Shown here piece after piece: positions 1-6,114 of a stretch of DNA of 17,271 bases. Each line of letters begins with the position of its first letter. Position 1 is the first letter of the stretch. This DNA is from CAZBJJ01 sp964492245. Its GTDB lineage: Bacteria > Spirochaetota > Spirochaetia > Treponematales > Breznakiellaceae. Location of the stretch: assembly GCA_964492245.1 (NCBI GenBank), contig CAZBJJ010000045.1:1-17271 (forward strand), in the 5' to 3' direction. The translations under genes and the position numbers were made by a program. Below the pieces are notes generated by a model. That model had not been told where the DNA came from. It saw only the letters and a list, made by a program, of their open reading frames with translations, and searched no databases.

Positions 1-32
1 CCCCAAAGCCTGCACCTGGGCTAGCCCAGGTG
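1..32 (+). repeat. Diverged solo copy of the 28-bp repeat with an extended palindrome
   Basis: Bases 1-19 match the core of the 28-bp repeat found at 850-933 and 3447-3713 at 17 of 19 positions (CCCCAAAGC instead of CCCCGAAGC, and CTGCACCTGG instead of TTGCACCTGG). The unit is cut by the window edge. It runs into a perfect 20-bp palindrome at 13-32 (CACCTGGGCT and its reverse complement). The arm overlaps the proposed -35 box of nadE. It could fold as a hairpin ending an upstream transcript, but no T-run follows, so a terminator role is not shown. Confidence 0.6.
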
Positions 33-58
33 AAAGATTCGATAAACTAGTTTATAGT
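30..58 (+). promoter_or_regulatory. Probable nadE promoter
   Basis: A -35-like GTGAAA (30-35, 4/6 to consensus) and a -10-like TATAGT (53-58, 5/6) are separated by 17 bp. The predicted start of transcription is near 65, just before the GGAGG ribosome binding site at 67-71. Read by eye, with no experimental support. Confidence 0.45.
42..55. promoter_or_regulatory. Perfect 14-bp palindrome, candidate operator of nadE
   Basis: ATAAACTAGTTTAT is its own reverse complement. It lies between the -35 and -10 elements and covers the first bases of the -10 box, where a bound dimeric repressor would block RNA polymerase. The regulator is unknown, and I do not recognise the site as a known NiaR or NrtR motif. 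In such AT-rich sequence a chance palindrome is possible. Confidence 0.35.
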
Positions 59-76
59 TCAATTCTGGAGGCTGAT

Positions 77-850
77 ATGGCGGCTTTGCCCTATGCGTTT
101 GAAGCGAAAAAAACAACTGAGAACATTGTAAAATGGATTGCCGATTGGTTTTTGCAGAATGGTCCAGACTGCAATGCCGTAATAGGTATTTCCGGCGGGA
201 AGGACAGCTCGGTGGTGGCAGCCCTCTGCGCAAAGGCCCTGGGCCCTCAGCGGGTAGTGGGTCTTTTAATGCCAAATGGAATACAGGATGATATTGATAT
301 GGCCCGCCTCCTTGTAGAGCATGTGGGCATACGCAATTTTACCGTAAACATAGGTGCAACCTTTGGGGAACTGAAACAGGAAATTTTGAAGAATTTCGAA
401 GAAGAGGGAAAAGGCGTGATTTTTAGCGACCAGAGCCAGATTAACCTACCGGCTCGGCTGCGCATGTCGGCCCTGTATGCACTATCGCAGTCGCTAAATG
501 GGCGGGTGGCGAATACCTGTAACCTCTCGGAAGACTGGGTCGGCTATTCCACCCGCTATGGTGATGCCGCCGGCGACTTTTCGCCTCTGGGAAACCTTAC
601 CGTGGGCGAAATATTGGAAGTAGGGCGCAGTCTTGGCCTGCCCGATGTGCTGGTGGACAAGCTTCCCGCCGACGGCCTGAGCGGCCAAAGCGACGAGGAG
701 CGCCTTGGTTTTAGCTATGCCGTCTTAGACCGCTATATACGCACAGGCAAGATTGAAGATGCCGCCCTTAAAGAGCGAATCGACGATTTACATCGAAAAA
801 GTCGGTTTAAATACGAACCTTTGCCGGTTTTTCCCTATAAAAACAGCTAG
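77..850 (+). CDS. nadE: Ammonia-dependent NAD+ synthetase
   Basis: The 257-aa protein catalyses the last step of NAD synthesis: it adenylates deamido-NAD with ATP and amidates it with ammonia, in the cytoplasm. The ATP-pyrophosphatase P-loop SGGKDSS is at residues 39-45. Further family signatures are NLPARLRMSALY and the CNLSEDWVGYSTRYGD stretch, followed by FSPLGNLTVGEI. The length fits the short NH3-dependent class: there is no N-terminal nitrilase/glutaminase domain, so ammonia must be free or come from another protein. The start at 77 is supported by GGAGG at 67-71, 5 nt upstream. Its TAG stop (848-850) overlaps by one base the first unit of a 28-bp repeat array. The gene probably has its own promoter (30-58), perhaps with an operator (42-55). 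The assignment is secure. Confidence 0.95.
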   Translation: MAALPYAFEAKKTTENIVKWIADWFLQNGPDCNAVIGISGGKDSSVVAALCAKALGPQRVVGLLMPNGIQDDIDMARLLVEHVGIRNFTVNIGATFGELKQEILKNFEEEGKGVIFSDQSQINLPARLRMSALYALSQSLNGRVANTCNLSEDWVGYSTRYGDAAGDFSPLGNLTVGEILEVGRSLGLPDVLVDKLPADGLSGQSDEERLGFSYAVLDRYIRTGKIEDAALKERIDDLHRKSRFKYEPLPVFPYKNS

Positions 851-933
851 TACCCCGAAGCTTGCACCTGGTAGTTAGTACCCCGAAGCTTGCACCTGGC
901 AGCTAGTATCCCGAAGCTTGCACCTGGAATTTG
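850..933 (+). repeat. Tandem array of 28-bp repeat, three units
   Basis: Units start at 850, 878 and 906 (28-bp period). All three share the 17-base core CCCGAAGCTTGCACCTG, preceded by GTAC or GTAT. The rest of the unit varies: GTAGTTA, GCAGCTA, then GAATTTG in the last, degenerating unit. No spacers separate the units, so it is not CRISPR. It begins on the last base of the nadE stop codon and ends at the proposed -35 box of the next gene. It belongs to the same family as 3447-3713. Confidence 0.9.
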
Positions 934-960
934 CCTATTGGGCAGCCTTTTTAGTATATT
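931..960 (+). promoter_or_regulatory. Probable promoter of the TPR-like gene
   Basis: TTGCCT (931-936, 4/6 to -35) and TATATT (955-960, 5/6 to -10) are spaced by 18 bp. The expected +1 is about 967, only some 3 nt before the ATG at 970, which matches the absence of a Shine-Dalgarno sequence. The -35 box begins inside the last repeat unit. Confidence 0.4.
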
Positions 961-969
961 TTTTGCAGT

Positions 970-1563
970 ATGGCAGAGATGCGCGAAAAAATAGAGTTTA
1001 ATAGAGGAAAGCGATATTTGGCCAAGGGGCTTGTTGGCAAGGCGGTAGCGGCTTTTTCGCGTTGCCTTCTGGCAAACGAGAGGGGAGCTGCCAGTGTTCA
1101 GGCGCGTTGCCTGTATTGGTTGGCTCTGGCACTCTTGCGGGCCGGCGAAAAAGAACTTGCAGCCGACGCCTGGAAGCGGGCCCGCTCCCTGGTGGCAACC
1201 GGAAAAATTAAGGCCACCTACGAGCGCCGCGTCAATGCCTATGGTATGTATCGCAGCTCCTGCCAGGAAATGGACGACTGGTTGGCCTTTAGAAAAATTC
1301 AGCTGGAAAGATATTTGGTCAGTAAAAAAACTGATAGCTTTGCCTCGCAAGCCGAGCGAGATGCCATAAGCGACCTGCTTTTTGATGTTTGGAAGCAGGT
1401 TCAGTCGACGGGAAGGCTTAAAAATATGCCGTGCGCTGCCAAATTGGCCCTGTTCAAGGCGGCCAGGCCCCAAATTTATGTGGATATTGCCTTGGAGGGC
1501 AGGGTGCTGGAGGGACATTTTCCGCCTTACCAGAGAAATGCTCATAGATCTGGGTCAATTTAA
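970..1563 (+). CDS. Hypothetical TPR-like protein
   Basis: This is a 197-aa soluble protein that I do not recognise as a named family. The first 75 or so residues read as two helical hairpins of tetratricopeptide type: GKRYLAKGLVGKAVAAFSRC, then RCLYWLALALLRAGEKELAADAW. That suggests a protein-protein interaction role. The remainder is helical and charged, with no catalytic motif, signal peptide or membrane segment. The start is uncertain: ATG at 970 and ATG at 979 are both possible, and neither has a clear Shine-Dalgarno sequence. A -10-like TATATT lies 9 nt before the first, so a leaderless mRNA is plausible. A longer open frame runs antisense (847-1545), but its product lacks protein-like pattern and reads through the 28-bp repeats, so I take the plus strand as real. 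It lies between nadE and a sigma factor gene, with no evident functional link to either. Confidence 0.65.
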   Translation: MAEMREKIEFNRGKRYLAKGLVGKAVAAFSRCLLANERGAASVQARCLYWLALALLRAGEKELAADAWKRARSLVATGKIKATYERRVNAYGMYRSSCQEMDDWLAFRKIQLERYLVSKKTDSFASQAERDAISDLLFDVWKQVQSTGRLKNMPCAAKLALFKAARPQIYVDIALEGRVLEGHFPPYQRNAHRSGSI

Positions 1564-1588
1564 CACAATCTAATCCCAAATAAGGGGG

Positions 1589-1609
1589 CCTGTGTCTTTA
1601 TGATACAGG
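1589..1609. other. Interrupted palindrome upstream of the sigma-54 promoter
   Basis: CCTGTGTC (1589-1596) and GATACAGG (1602-1609) form an 8-bp inverted repeat around TTTAT, with one G-T pair. It begins 26 nt after the stop of the TPR-like gene and ends 161 bp before the -24 box at 1770. It could be a weak terminator, but no T-run follows. It could instead be a binding site for a sigma-54 enhancer-binding protein, as its distance would allow. The rest of 1564-1808 is AT-rich, with no other gene visible. Confidence 0.4.
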
Positions 1610-1769
1610 TAAAGGACCTAAATATTAGTAAATGACTCAAGTTTAACCTTCCCGAAGCCAAAATTTGCATGGCACGGGCTATCACCATCAATATGAAAAT
1701 ATTTTAATTTCTTATACAGCAAATAGATAAGCATTCCAAGTTTATAAATCTTCAAATTATTTATATGGA

Positions 1770-1785
1770 TGGCACGCTTCTTGCT
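1770..1785 (+). promoter_or_regulatory. Sigma-54 (RpoN) promoter of the sigma-70-family gene
   Basis: TGGCACGCTTCTTGCT matches the sigma-54 consensus (TGGCACG, four bases, TTGC then A or T) at every conserved position. The invariant GG (1771-1772) and GC (1783-1784) are 10 bp apart, as required. The expected transcription start is near 1796, just before the AGGAGG ribosome binding site at 1797-1802. A sigma-70 -10-like TATTAT (1785-1790) overlaps, but no -35 element sits at the right distance. Transcription would need RpoN and an ATP-dependent activator, neither encoded in this window. Confidence 0.85.
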
Positions 1786-1808
1786 ATTATATTGATAGGA
1801 GGCTGTCT

Positions 1809-2687
1809 ATGAGTGCAGTTAAAAGTCGGATCGCATCTAAAAGTGGGTCCGCCGGGAGAGATGAAAACATTCTTTCGATCTATCTTAATGATATCAATCG
1901 TGTACCTCTTTTAAGCCGCGAAGAGGAAAAAGATTTGGCGGTAAAGGCGCGAGCCGGAAACACCCTTGCTCGGGACCGTTTGGCCCAGGCAAATTTACGT
2001 TTTGTGGTAAATATTGCAAAAAAATATCAGAATCAGGGTTTGCCCCTGGAAGATTTAATTAGCGAAGGAAATATTGGTCTGCTCAATGCCGTAGAGCGCT
2101 TTGAGGTGGAGCGGGGCTACCATTTTATTTCCTATGCTGTCTGGTGGATTAGGCAATCAATTTTAAAGGCTATTTGCGAAAAATCGCGGATGATTCGGCT
2201 GCCGCTGAACCGCGCAAATGAGCTGGTTCAAATAGAAAAGGCCCGAAAGACGCTTGCGGGTAATTTGAGCGAATACGACGAAATTGCCGAAATTGCTGAA
2301 TTGCTCAATTTAGATAAGGGCTTGGTGGCCGAGCTCACCAGTATTAGCCGCGACTTAGTGTCCTTGGATACGCCGGTGTATACCGACCGCGATACGACAA
2401 GTTTGGGCGATTTTATCGAGGATTCGGCCTATAAGGCGCCGGAAGAGGCGGCCTTGGATGCCACCCTTCGCGAGGATGTGGCAAAGGTCCTGGCTACTCT
2501 TGCAGAAAAAGAGGCCAGTATTTTGCGTATGCGCTTTGGCTTGGACGGCTTTGCGCCCATGTCGCTCAAAGAGGTGGGGGACAAATTTAATCTTACCAAG
2601 GAGCGCATTCGTCAGATAGAGAAAAAGGCGATTGAGCGCCTCCAGCAGGCCTCGCGCCGCGAACTTTTAGAGGGCTATGTCGCCTAA
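1809..2687 (+). CDS. Sigma-70-family RNA polymerase sigma factor (short RpoD/RpoS type)
   Basis: This 292-aa sigma factor directs RNA polymerase to promoters. Region 1.2 (about 21-53, SIYLNDINRVPLLSREEE), region 2 with core-binding and -10 recognition (about 54-124, ANLRFVVNIAKKYQNQGLPL, then FISYAVWWIRQSIL), region 3 (about 130-205) and region 4 with the -35 helix-turn-helix (about 215-280, SLKEVGDKFNLTKERIRQIE) are all present. The acidic region 1.1 of full RpoD is absent, so it is a short group 1 or group 2 factor. The start is firm: AGGAGG at 1797-1802, 6 nt before the ATG. A consensus sigma-54 promoter lies directly upstream. That suggests an alternative factor switched on by RpoN, as rpoS is in Borrelia burgdorferi, rather than the housekeeping factor. 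Whether it is orthologous to RpoS cannot be told from sequence reading alone. Confidence 0.93.
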   Translation: MSAVKSRIASKSGSAGRDENILSIYLNDINRVPLLSREEEKDLAVKARAGNTLARDRLAQANLRFVVNIAKKYQNQGLPLEDLISEGNIGLLNAVERFEVERGYHFISYAVWWIRQSILKAICEKSRMIRLPLNRANELVQIEKARKTLAGNLSEYDEIAEIAELLNLDKGLVAELTSISRDLVSLDTPVYTDRDTTSLGDFIEDSAYKAPEEAALDATLREDVAKVLATLAEKEASILRMRFGLDGFAPMSLKEVGDKFNLTKERIRQIEKKAIERLQQASRRELLEGYVA

Positions 2688-2708
2688 AAAAATGTCTTAA
2701 ACAGATTG

Positions 2709-2730
2709 CCAGCCCAATTATATGGGCTGG
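2709..2730. terminator. Hairpin between convergent sigma factor and PHP genes
   Basis: CCAGCCCA (2709-2716) and TGGGCTGG (2723-2730) form a perfect 8-bp stem with a 6-nt loop. It sits 22 bases after the sigma gene stop and overlaps the last codons of the opposing PHP gene. A convergent junction is the expected place for a two-way terminator. No T-run directly follows on either strand (on the minus strand seven T appear 14 nt later), so intrinsic termination is only probable. Confidence 0.45.
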
Positions 2731-3407
2731 GTAATTACTTCCCAACCCTGGCCGGTTTTTACCTGTGCGATAAAGTCGGCCAGGTCCTTGGGTTTTTGCT
2801 CAAAGAGCATACCGCCATGGGGGTCGTTTACATGGTGGGCGTCCGAGCCACCGGTTGCCGGTAGGCTCATTTTTTTTGCCCAGTCCACTGCCCGCTGGTT
2901 AAATAGGGGGCTGCGGCCTATATTGCCCATATTCCAAACTTCAACAGCATGGATGAGGCCGGGGAAAAGGCGGACAGCAGGTATGTAGGACTCTTCGCGA
3001 AAGGGGTGGGCATGAATTACAAGGCCCCCAGCGGCATTGACCGCCTTAAATTGATCTTCGACCGACCATCTGGTAATGGCGGGGTGGTCTTTTAGCCATT
3101 CCTTGTCGACCCCAGTTAAGACAAACTCGTTGCCCTGAAAATTGGTCTCAAGGCCAAACCAGACTTCTAAGCCAATTTTTTCGCCCTCGTTGCGGGCATC
3201 CTCGTAGCCGAGGGCAAATTCGTCCATCTGTTCGCCCCAGGACCTGCCTCGGTCGATACCGCAGTTGCCGTGAATAAAATGGTCGGTAATGATAATTGCG
3301 TGATAGCCGAGGTCCTTGTATCTGCGTGCCTGTTCTGCGCCGGAGCTCCTTCCGCAGCGGCTGGCAAAGTTGGTGTGCAGGTGGGTTTCAATTAAATAGC
3401 CATTCAT
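2718..3407 (-). CDS. PHP-domain metal-dependent phosphoesterase
   Basis: This 229-aa cytoplasmic protein shows the ordered metal-binding motifs of the PHP (polymerase and histidinol phosphatase) superfamily: HLHT (residues 9-12), TDH (41-43), Glu87 in GLETN, HAHPFR (132-137) and GSDAH (187-191). These bind a cluster of up to three metal ions that hydrolyses a phosphoester. The length is that of a free-standing PHP enzyme, not one fused to DNA polymerase. The substrate is unknown; relatives act on nucleoside 3',5'-bisphosphates, oligonucleotides or histidinol phosphate. The ATG at 3407 has no Shine-Dalgarno sequence. A -10-like TAATAT lies 12 nt upstream on the minus strand (3425-3420), so the leader is probably very short. 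It is transcribed toward the sigma gene and away from the DUF554 gene, with a 28-bp repeat array in the divergent space. Confidence 0.85.
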   Translation of the reverse strand: MNGYLIETHLHTNFASRCGRSSGAEQARRYKDLGYHAIIITDHFIHGNCGIDRGRSWGEQMDEFALGYEDARNEGEKIGLEVWFGLETNFQGNEFVLTGVDKEWLKDHPAITRWSVEDQFKAVNAAGGLVIHAHPFREESYIPAVRLFPGLIHAVEVWNMGNIGRSPLFNQRAVDWAKKMSLPATGGSDAHHVNDPHGGMLFEQKPKDLADFIAQVKTGQGWEVITQPI

Positions 3408-3446
3408 ATTGATAAGGATATATTAAGTGGTATTTTCCTTCTAGCA

Positions 3447-3713
3447 GTACCCCGAAGCTTGCACCTGACAGGTGGTATCCCGAAGCTTGCACCTGACAGG
3501 TNNNNNNNNNNNNNNNNNNNNNNNNNNNNNNNNNNNNNNNNNNNNNNNNNNNNNNNNNNNNNNNNNNNNNNNNNNNNNNNNNNNNNNNNNNNNNNNNNNN
3601 NGTACCCCGAAGCTTGCACCTGACAGGTGGTATCCCGAAGCTTGCACCTGACAGGTAGTACCCCGAAGCTTGCACCTGGCAGGTGGTTCCCCGAAGCTTG
3701 CACCTGGCAGGTG
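3447..3713 (+). repeat. 28-bp tandem repeat array interrupted by an assembly gap
   Basis: Units start at 3447 and 3475 left of the gap, and at 3602, 3630, 3658 and 3686 right of it. The 28-bp units are nearly identical: GTAC, GTAT or GTTC, then CCCGAAGCTTGCACCTG, then GCAGGTG, ACAGGTG or ACAGGTA. Each complete unit ends in a CACCTG-N-CAGGTG dyad or nearly so. No spacers occur between units. The array fills most of the 352-base gene-free space between the divergent PHP and DUF554 genes. The true copy number is hidden by the 100 N. The minus strand is open in all three frames through it, giving repetitive reading frames that I consider spurious. Confidence 0.93.
3502..3601. other. Assembly gap (100 N)
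   Basis: Exactly 100 N lie inside the tandem array, with intact repeat units on both sides. A round 100 is a common placeholder for a scaffold join of unknown length. The sizes do not agree with the 28-bp phase: 3475 to 3602 is 127 bases, not a multiple of 28. So 100 should not be read as a measured distance. Confidence 0.95.
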
Positions 3714-3724
3714 GTGCTATCGCC

Positions 3725-3753
3725 TTGACAAGTTTTACGCCGAGCAATACCTT
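3725..3753 (+). promoter_or_regulatory. Probable promoter of the DUF554 gene
   Basis: A perfect -35 TTGACA (3725-3730) is followed after 17 bp by TACCTT (3748-3753), a weak -10 (3/6). The expected +1 falls on about 3760, the A of the start codon, which fits the lack of a Shine-Dalgarno sequence. The -35 lies 11 bp after the last repeat unit. Confidence 0.4.
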
Positions 3754-3759
3754 CATGCT

Positions 3760-4506
3760 ATGTTTGCCACCCTCGTAAACTGTCTAGCAATTATTATAGG
3801 CTCCCTTATTGGCATTGGTATTGGCAGCCGCATTAAAGATGAATTTCGCAATGTTATTTACATTGGCGCCGGTATTGCCACCCTTGTCCTCGGCATGAAT
3901 ATGGCGTTTTCCAGCACAAAGCCCATATATCTATCCTTGGCCCTTTTGGGCGGGGGCCTTCTGGGAACCTGGTGGAAGATAGATGGGGGCATCTTGGCCC
4001 TGGGCCATTTCCTAGAGCGCATAAGCACCAGGGGCCCGGCGCACAATGCCGCAAAAATTGAAAATGGCTGGGATTTTGGACGGGGTTTTTTAAATGGCTC
4101 GGTGCTCTTTTGTGTGGGGGCCATGGCCTTAATTGGCTCGTTTAAGGCGGGCGCCGAGGGCGATTACAATATGATTTTTACCAAGAGCGTCTTAGACGGC
4201 TTTATTGCCATCCTCTTTGCCGCCGCAATGGGCCCCGGTGTGGCCTTTTCTGCCCTCTCTATCTTAGTCTACCAGGGGGCGCTTACCCTGGGCGCCCGGG
4301 CAATAAGGCCCTGGGTCTCTCCCCTTATGCTGGATGAATTGTCCGGTCTGGGCGGGGCCCTTATTATAATGATTGCGCTAAACCTCCTGCATTTAAAGGA
4401 AATTAAAACCGCCAACTTTCTTCCCGCCCTTATTCTTATGGCAATTTTTGTGCTTTTAGATCCTTTTATTGCAAATCTTGGACAAATATGGGGGATTTTC
4501 GGCTAA
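3760..4506 (+). CDS. DUF554 family membrane protein (YdfK/YqgA-like)
   Basis: This 248-aa integral membrane protein has about six or seven hydrophobic segments. The N-terminus (MFATLVNCLAIIIGSLIGIG followed by SRIKDEF) is the typical opening of the DUF554 family, whose function is unknown. Other family-like parts are the GWDFGRGFLNGSVLFCVGAM stretch and LDELSGLGGALIIMIALNLL. The open frame extends 30 codons further upstream, but that extension is translated from the 28-bp repeat and is hydrophilic, so I start at 3760. No Shine-Dalgarno sequence precedes it, and a TTGACA promoter places +1 at or next to the ATG. The gene stands alone between the repeat array and guaB, with 146 bp before the latter. 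No link to purine synthesis is evident. Confidence 0.85.
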   Translation: MFATLVNCLAIIIGSLIGIGIGSRIKDEFRNVIYIGAGIATLVLGMNMAFSSTKPIYLSLALLGGGLLGTWWKIDGGILALGHFLERISTRGPAHNAAKIENGWDFGRGFLNGSVLFCVGAMALIGSFKAGAEGDYNMIFTKSVLDGFIAILFAAAMGPGVAFSALSILVYQGALTLGARAIRPWVSPLMLDELSGLGGALIIMIALNLLHLKEIKTANFLPALILMAIFVLLDPFIANLGQIWGIFG

Positions 4507-4511
4507 GGCAT

Positions 4512-4538
4512 TTGACAAAAGCCCCACTTTTGTGTCAA
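4512..4538. terminator. Imperfect hairpin after the DUF554 gene
   Basis: TTGACAAAAG (4512-4521) and CTTTTGTGTCAA (4527-4538) pair around CCCCA, with a two-base bulge. It starts 6 nt after the stop codon. No T-run follows, so termination is uncertain. The rest of the space up to guaB (4539-4652) shows no recognisable riboswitch or purine operator. A -10-like TATATT lies near 4586 without a convincing -35. Confidence 0.3.
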
Positions 4539-4652
4539 GCTTTCGCATGGAACCTATCTTCATCAATTTAAATTCCCATACAGCTATATTTTTCTCTGCC
4601 TTGGGCACTTTGGCCCCCACAACGCCACAAACAATTTTAGAGAGGTATATAT

Positions 4653-6089
4653 ATGTTTAAAGAAGGTCTTTCCTACGACGATGTGCTTTTAATTCCCGGG
4701 TATTCCGAGGTCCTGCCGCGGGACTGTCGGGTGGACACACAGCTCTGTGCGAATATCAAACTGAATGTGCCTATTCTGTCCTCGGCGATGGATACGGTTA
4801 GCGAGGAGCGTCTGGCAATTGCCCTTGCCCTCGAGGGCGGTTCGGCGGTTATTCATCGCAATCTTTCGCCAGAGGTACAGGCGCGCCAGGTTTCCAGTGT
4901 TAAACGCTATTTAAACTGGATTATCGACTCTCCCATTACCGTACATGCAGATCAGACGGTATTCGATACCAAGGCGATGATGGCCAAATATGCGGTGTCG
5001 GGCATGCCGGTTTTAGACGACGAGGGCCGCCTTGTGGGCATTATTACGGGGCGCGATCTGCGTTTTTGCCGGGACGACAGTCTTTTAGTGCGCGATGTTA
5101 TGACCCGCAACCCCATTGTCGAGACAGGTACCCCTTCCACTTCCAGCGCAAGGGAAAAGTTTGATAAACACCGCATAGAAAAACTGCCCGTAATTGACGA
5201 TTCCGGGCATTTAACCGGCCTTATTACGGTAAAGGATATGGAAAAACATGAGCGTTTCCCCCGCGCGGCCCTCGATACATCGGGGCGCCTGATTGTTGGT
5301 GCGGCAATTTCGCCCAACGACTGGGAGGTGCGCCTACCCCTTTTAGAGAAGGCGCGCGTAGACTTTGTGGTTCTCGATACCGCTCATGGCGACACCGCCG
5401 ATGGGGCCCGGGCCATCGGGGCCCTTAAAAAACGCTTTAATATACCGGTAATTGGGGGGAACGTGGTTACCGGCGAGGGTACCCGGCGCCTTATCGAGGC
5501 GGGGGCCGATGCGGTTAAGGTGGGCATTGGCCCTGGTTCAATTTGCACCACACGCATTGTAGCCGGTGTGGGTATGCCACAGTTTTCGGCCGTTTTAGAT
5601 TCTGCGGACGAGGGGGCAAAACACAATATCCCCATTATTGCCGACGGGGGCATTAAGTTCTCTGGCGATATTACCAAGGCCATTGCCGCCGGCGCCAGTG
5701 TGGTTATGCTGGGCAACCTTTTTGCCGGCCTAAAAGAGGCCCCCGGCCGGGAGATAATTTACGATGGGCGCATTTACAAGACCTATCGCGGCATGGGCAG
5801 CCTTGGCGCCATTGCCGAAGGGGCAGGGGACCGCTATCAGATTGGCAAGGACGAAAGCCCAGTGCCCGAGGGCATCGAGGGCCGTGTGCCCTATAAGGGC
5901 GAGCTCAAGGGCTTTTTGCACCAGATGGTCGCGGGTCTTAAAAAAGGCATGGGCTACTGTGGTTGCAAGGACATACATGCACTGCGCAATTATCGCAAAT
6001 TTGTAAAAATTACCGGTGCGGGCCTGCGCGAAAGCCATGCCCACGATGTAACGATTACCCAAGAGGCGCCGAATTATTCGCGCTCATAA
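4653..6089 (+). CDS. guaB: Inosine-5'-monophosphate dehydrogenase
   Basis: This 478-aa cytoplasmic enzyme oxidises IMP to XMP with NAD+, the committed step of guanine nucleotide synthesis. The TIM-barrel start is SYDDVLLIPGYSEV, with the SSAMDTVSE substrate loop. The catalytic cysteine is Cys298 in GIGPGSICTTR. Also present are the IPVIGGNV and IIADGGI phosphate-binding strands and the YRGMGSLGA loop (378-386). Two CBS domains (about 90-200) are inserted in the barrel, as in most bacterial IMPDHs, and may bind adenine or guanine nucleotides allosterically. The length is normal. AGAGAGG (about 4640-4645) precedes the ATG at a suitable distance. guaA follows after 25 bp in the same direction, so the two are almost certainly one operon making GMP from IMP. 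Confidence 0.97.
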   Translation: MFKEGLSYDDVLLIPGYSEVLPRDCRVDTQLCANIKLNVPILSSAMDTVSEERLAIALALEGGSAVIHRNLSPEVQARQVSSVKRYLNWIIDSPITVHADQTVFDTKAMMAKYAVSGMPVLDDEGRLVGIITGRDLRFCRDDSLLVRDVMTRNPIVETGTPSTSSAREKFDKHRIEKLPVIDDSGHLTGLITVKDMEKHERFPRAALDTSGRLIVGAAISPNDWEVRLPLLEKARVDFVVLDTAHGDTADGARAIGALKKRFNIPVIGGNVVTGEGTRRLIEAGADAVKVGIGPGSICTTRIVAGVGMPQFSAVLDSADEGAKHNIPIIADGGIKFSGDITKAIAAGASVVMLGNLFAGLKEAPGREIIYDGRIYKTYRGMGSLGAIAEGAGDRYQIGKDESPVPEGIEGRVPYKGELKGFLHQMVAGLKKGMGYCGCKDIHALRNYRKFVKITGAGLRESHAHDVTITQEAPNYSRS

Positions 6090-6114
6090 TATTTTTCAGC
6101 TTTAGGACGCCACT

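Noticed and set aside
847..1545. A 232-aa open frame on the minus strand opposite the TPR-like gene
   Set aside because: Its product has no family pattern and its end is translated 28-bp repeat. The plus-strand product reads like a real helical protein.
1650..1680. A decayed copy of the 28-bp repeat (CCCGAAGCC followed by TTTGCA)
   Set aside because: Only the first nine bases match well and the rest is misaligned; this is within chance expectation.
3447..3713. CRISPR array, because of 28-bp direct repeats
   Set aside because: Units are directly contiguous with no unique spacers, and no cas genes are present.
4507..4652. A purine riboswitch or PurR-type operator upstream of guaB
   Set aside because: No conserved riboswitch core or operator is visible; only an imperfect hairpin near the end of the DUF554 gene.
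4469..4660. A 63-aa plus-strand frame between the DUF554 gene and guaB
   Set aside because: It begins inside the DUF554 gene and ends inside guaB, with no ribosome binding site and no family pattern.
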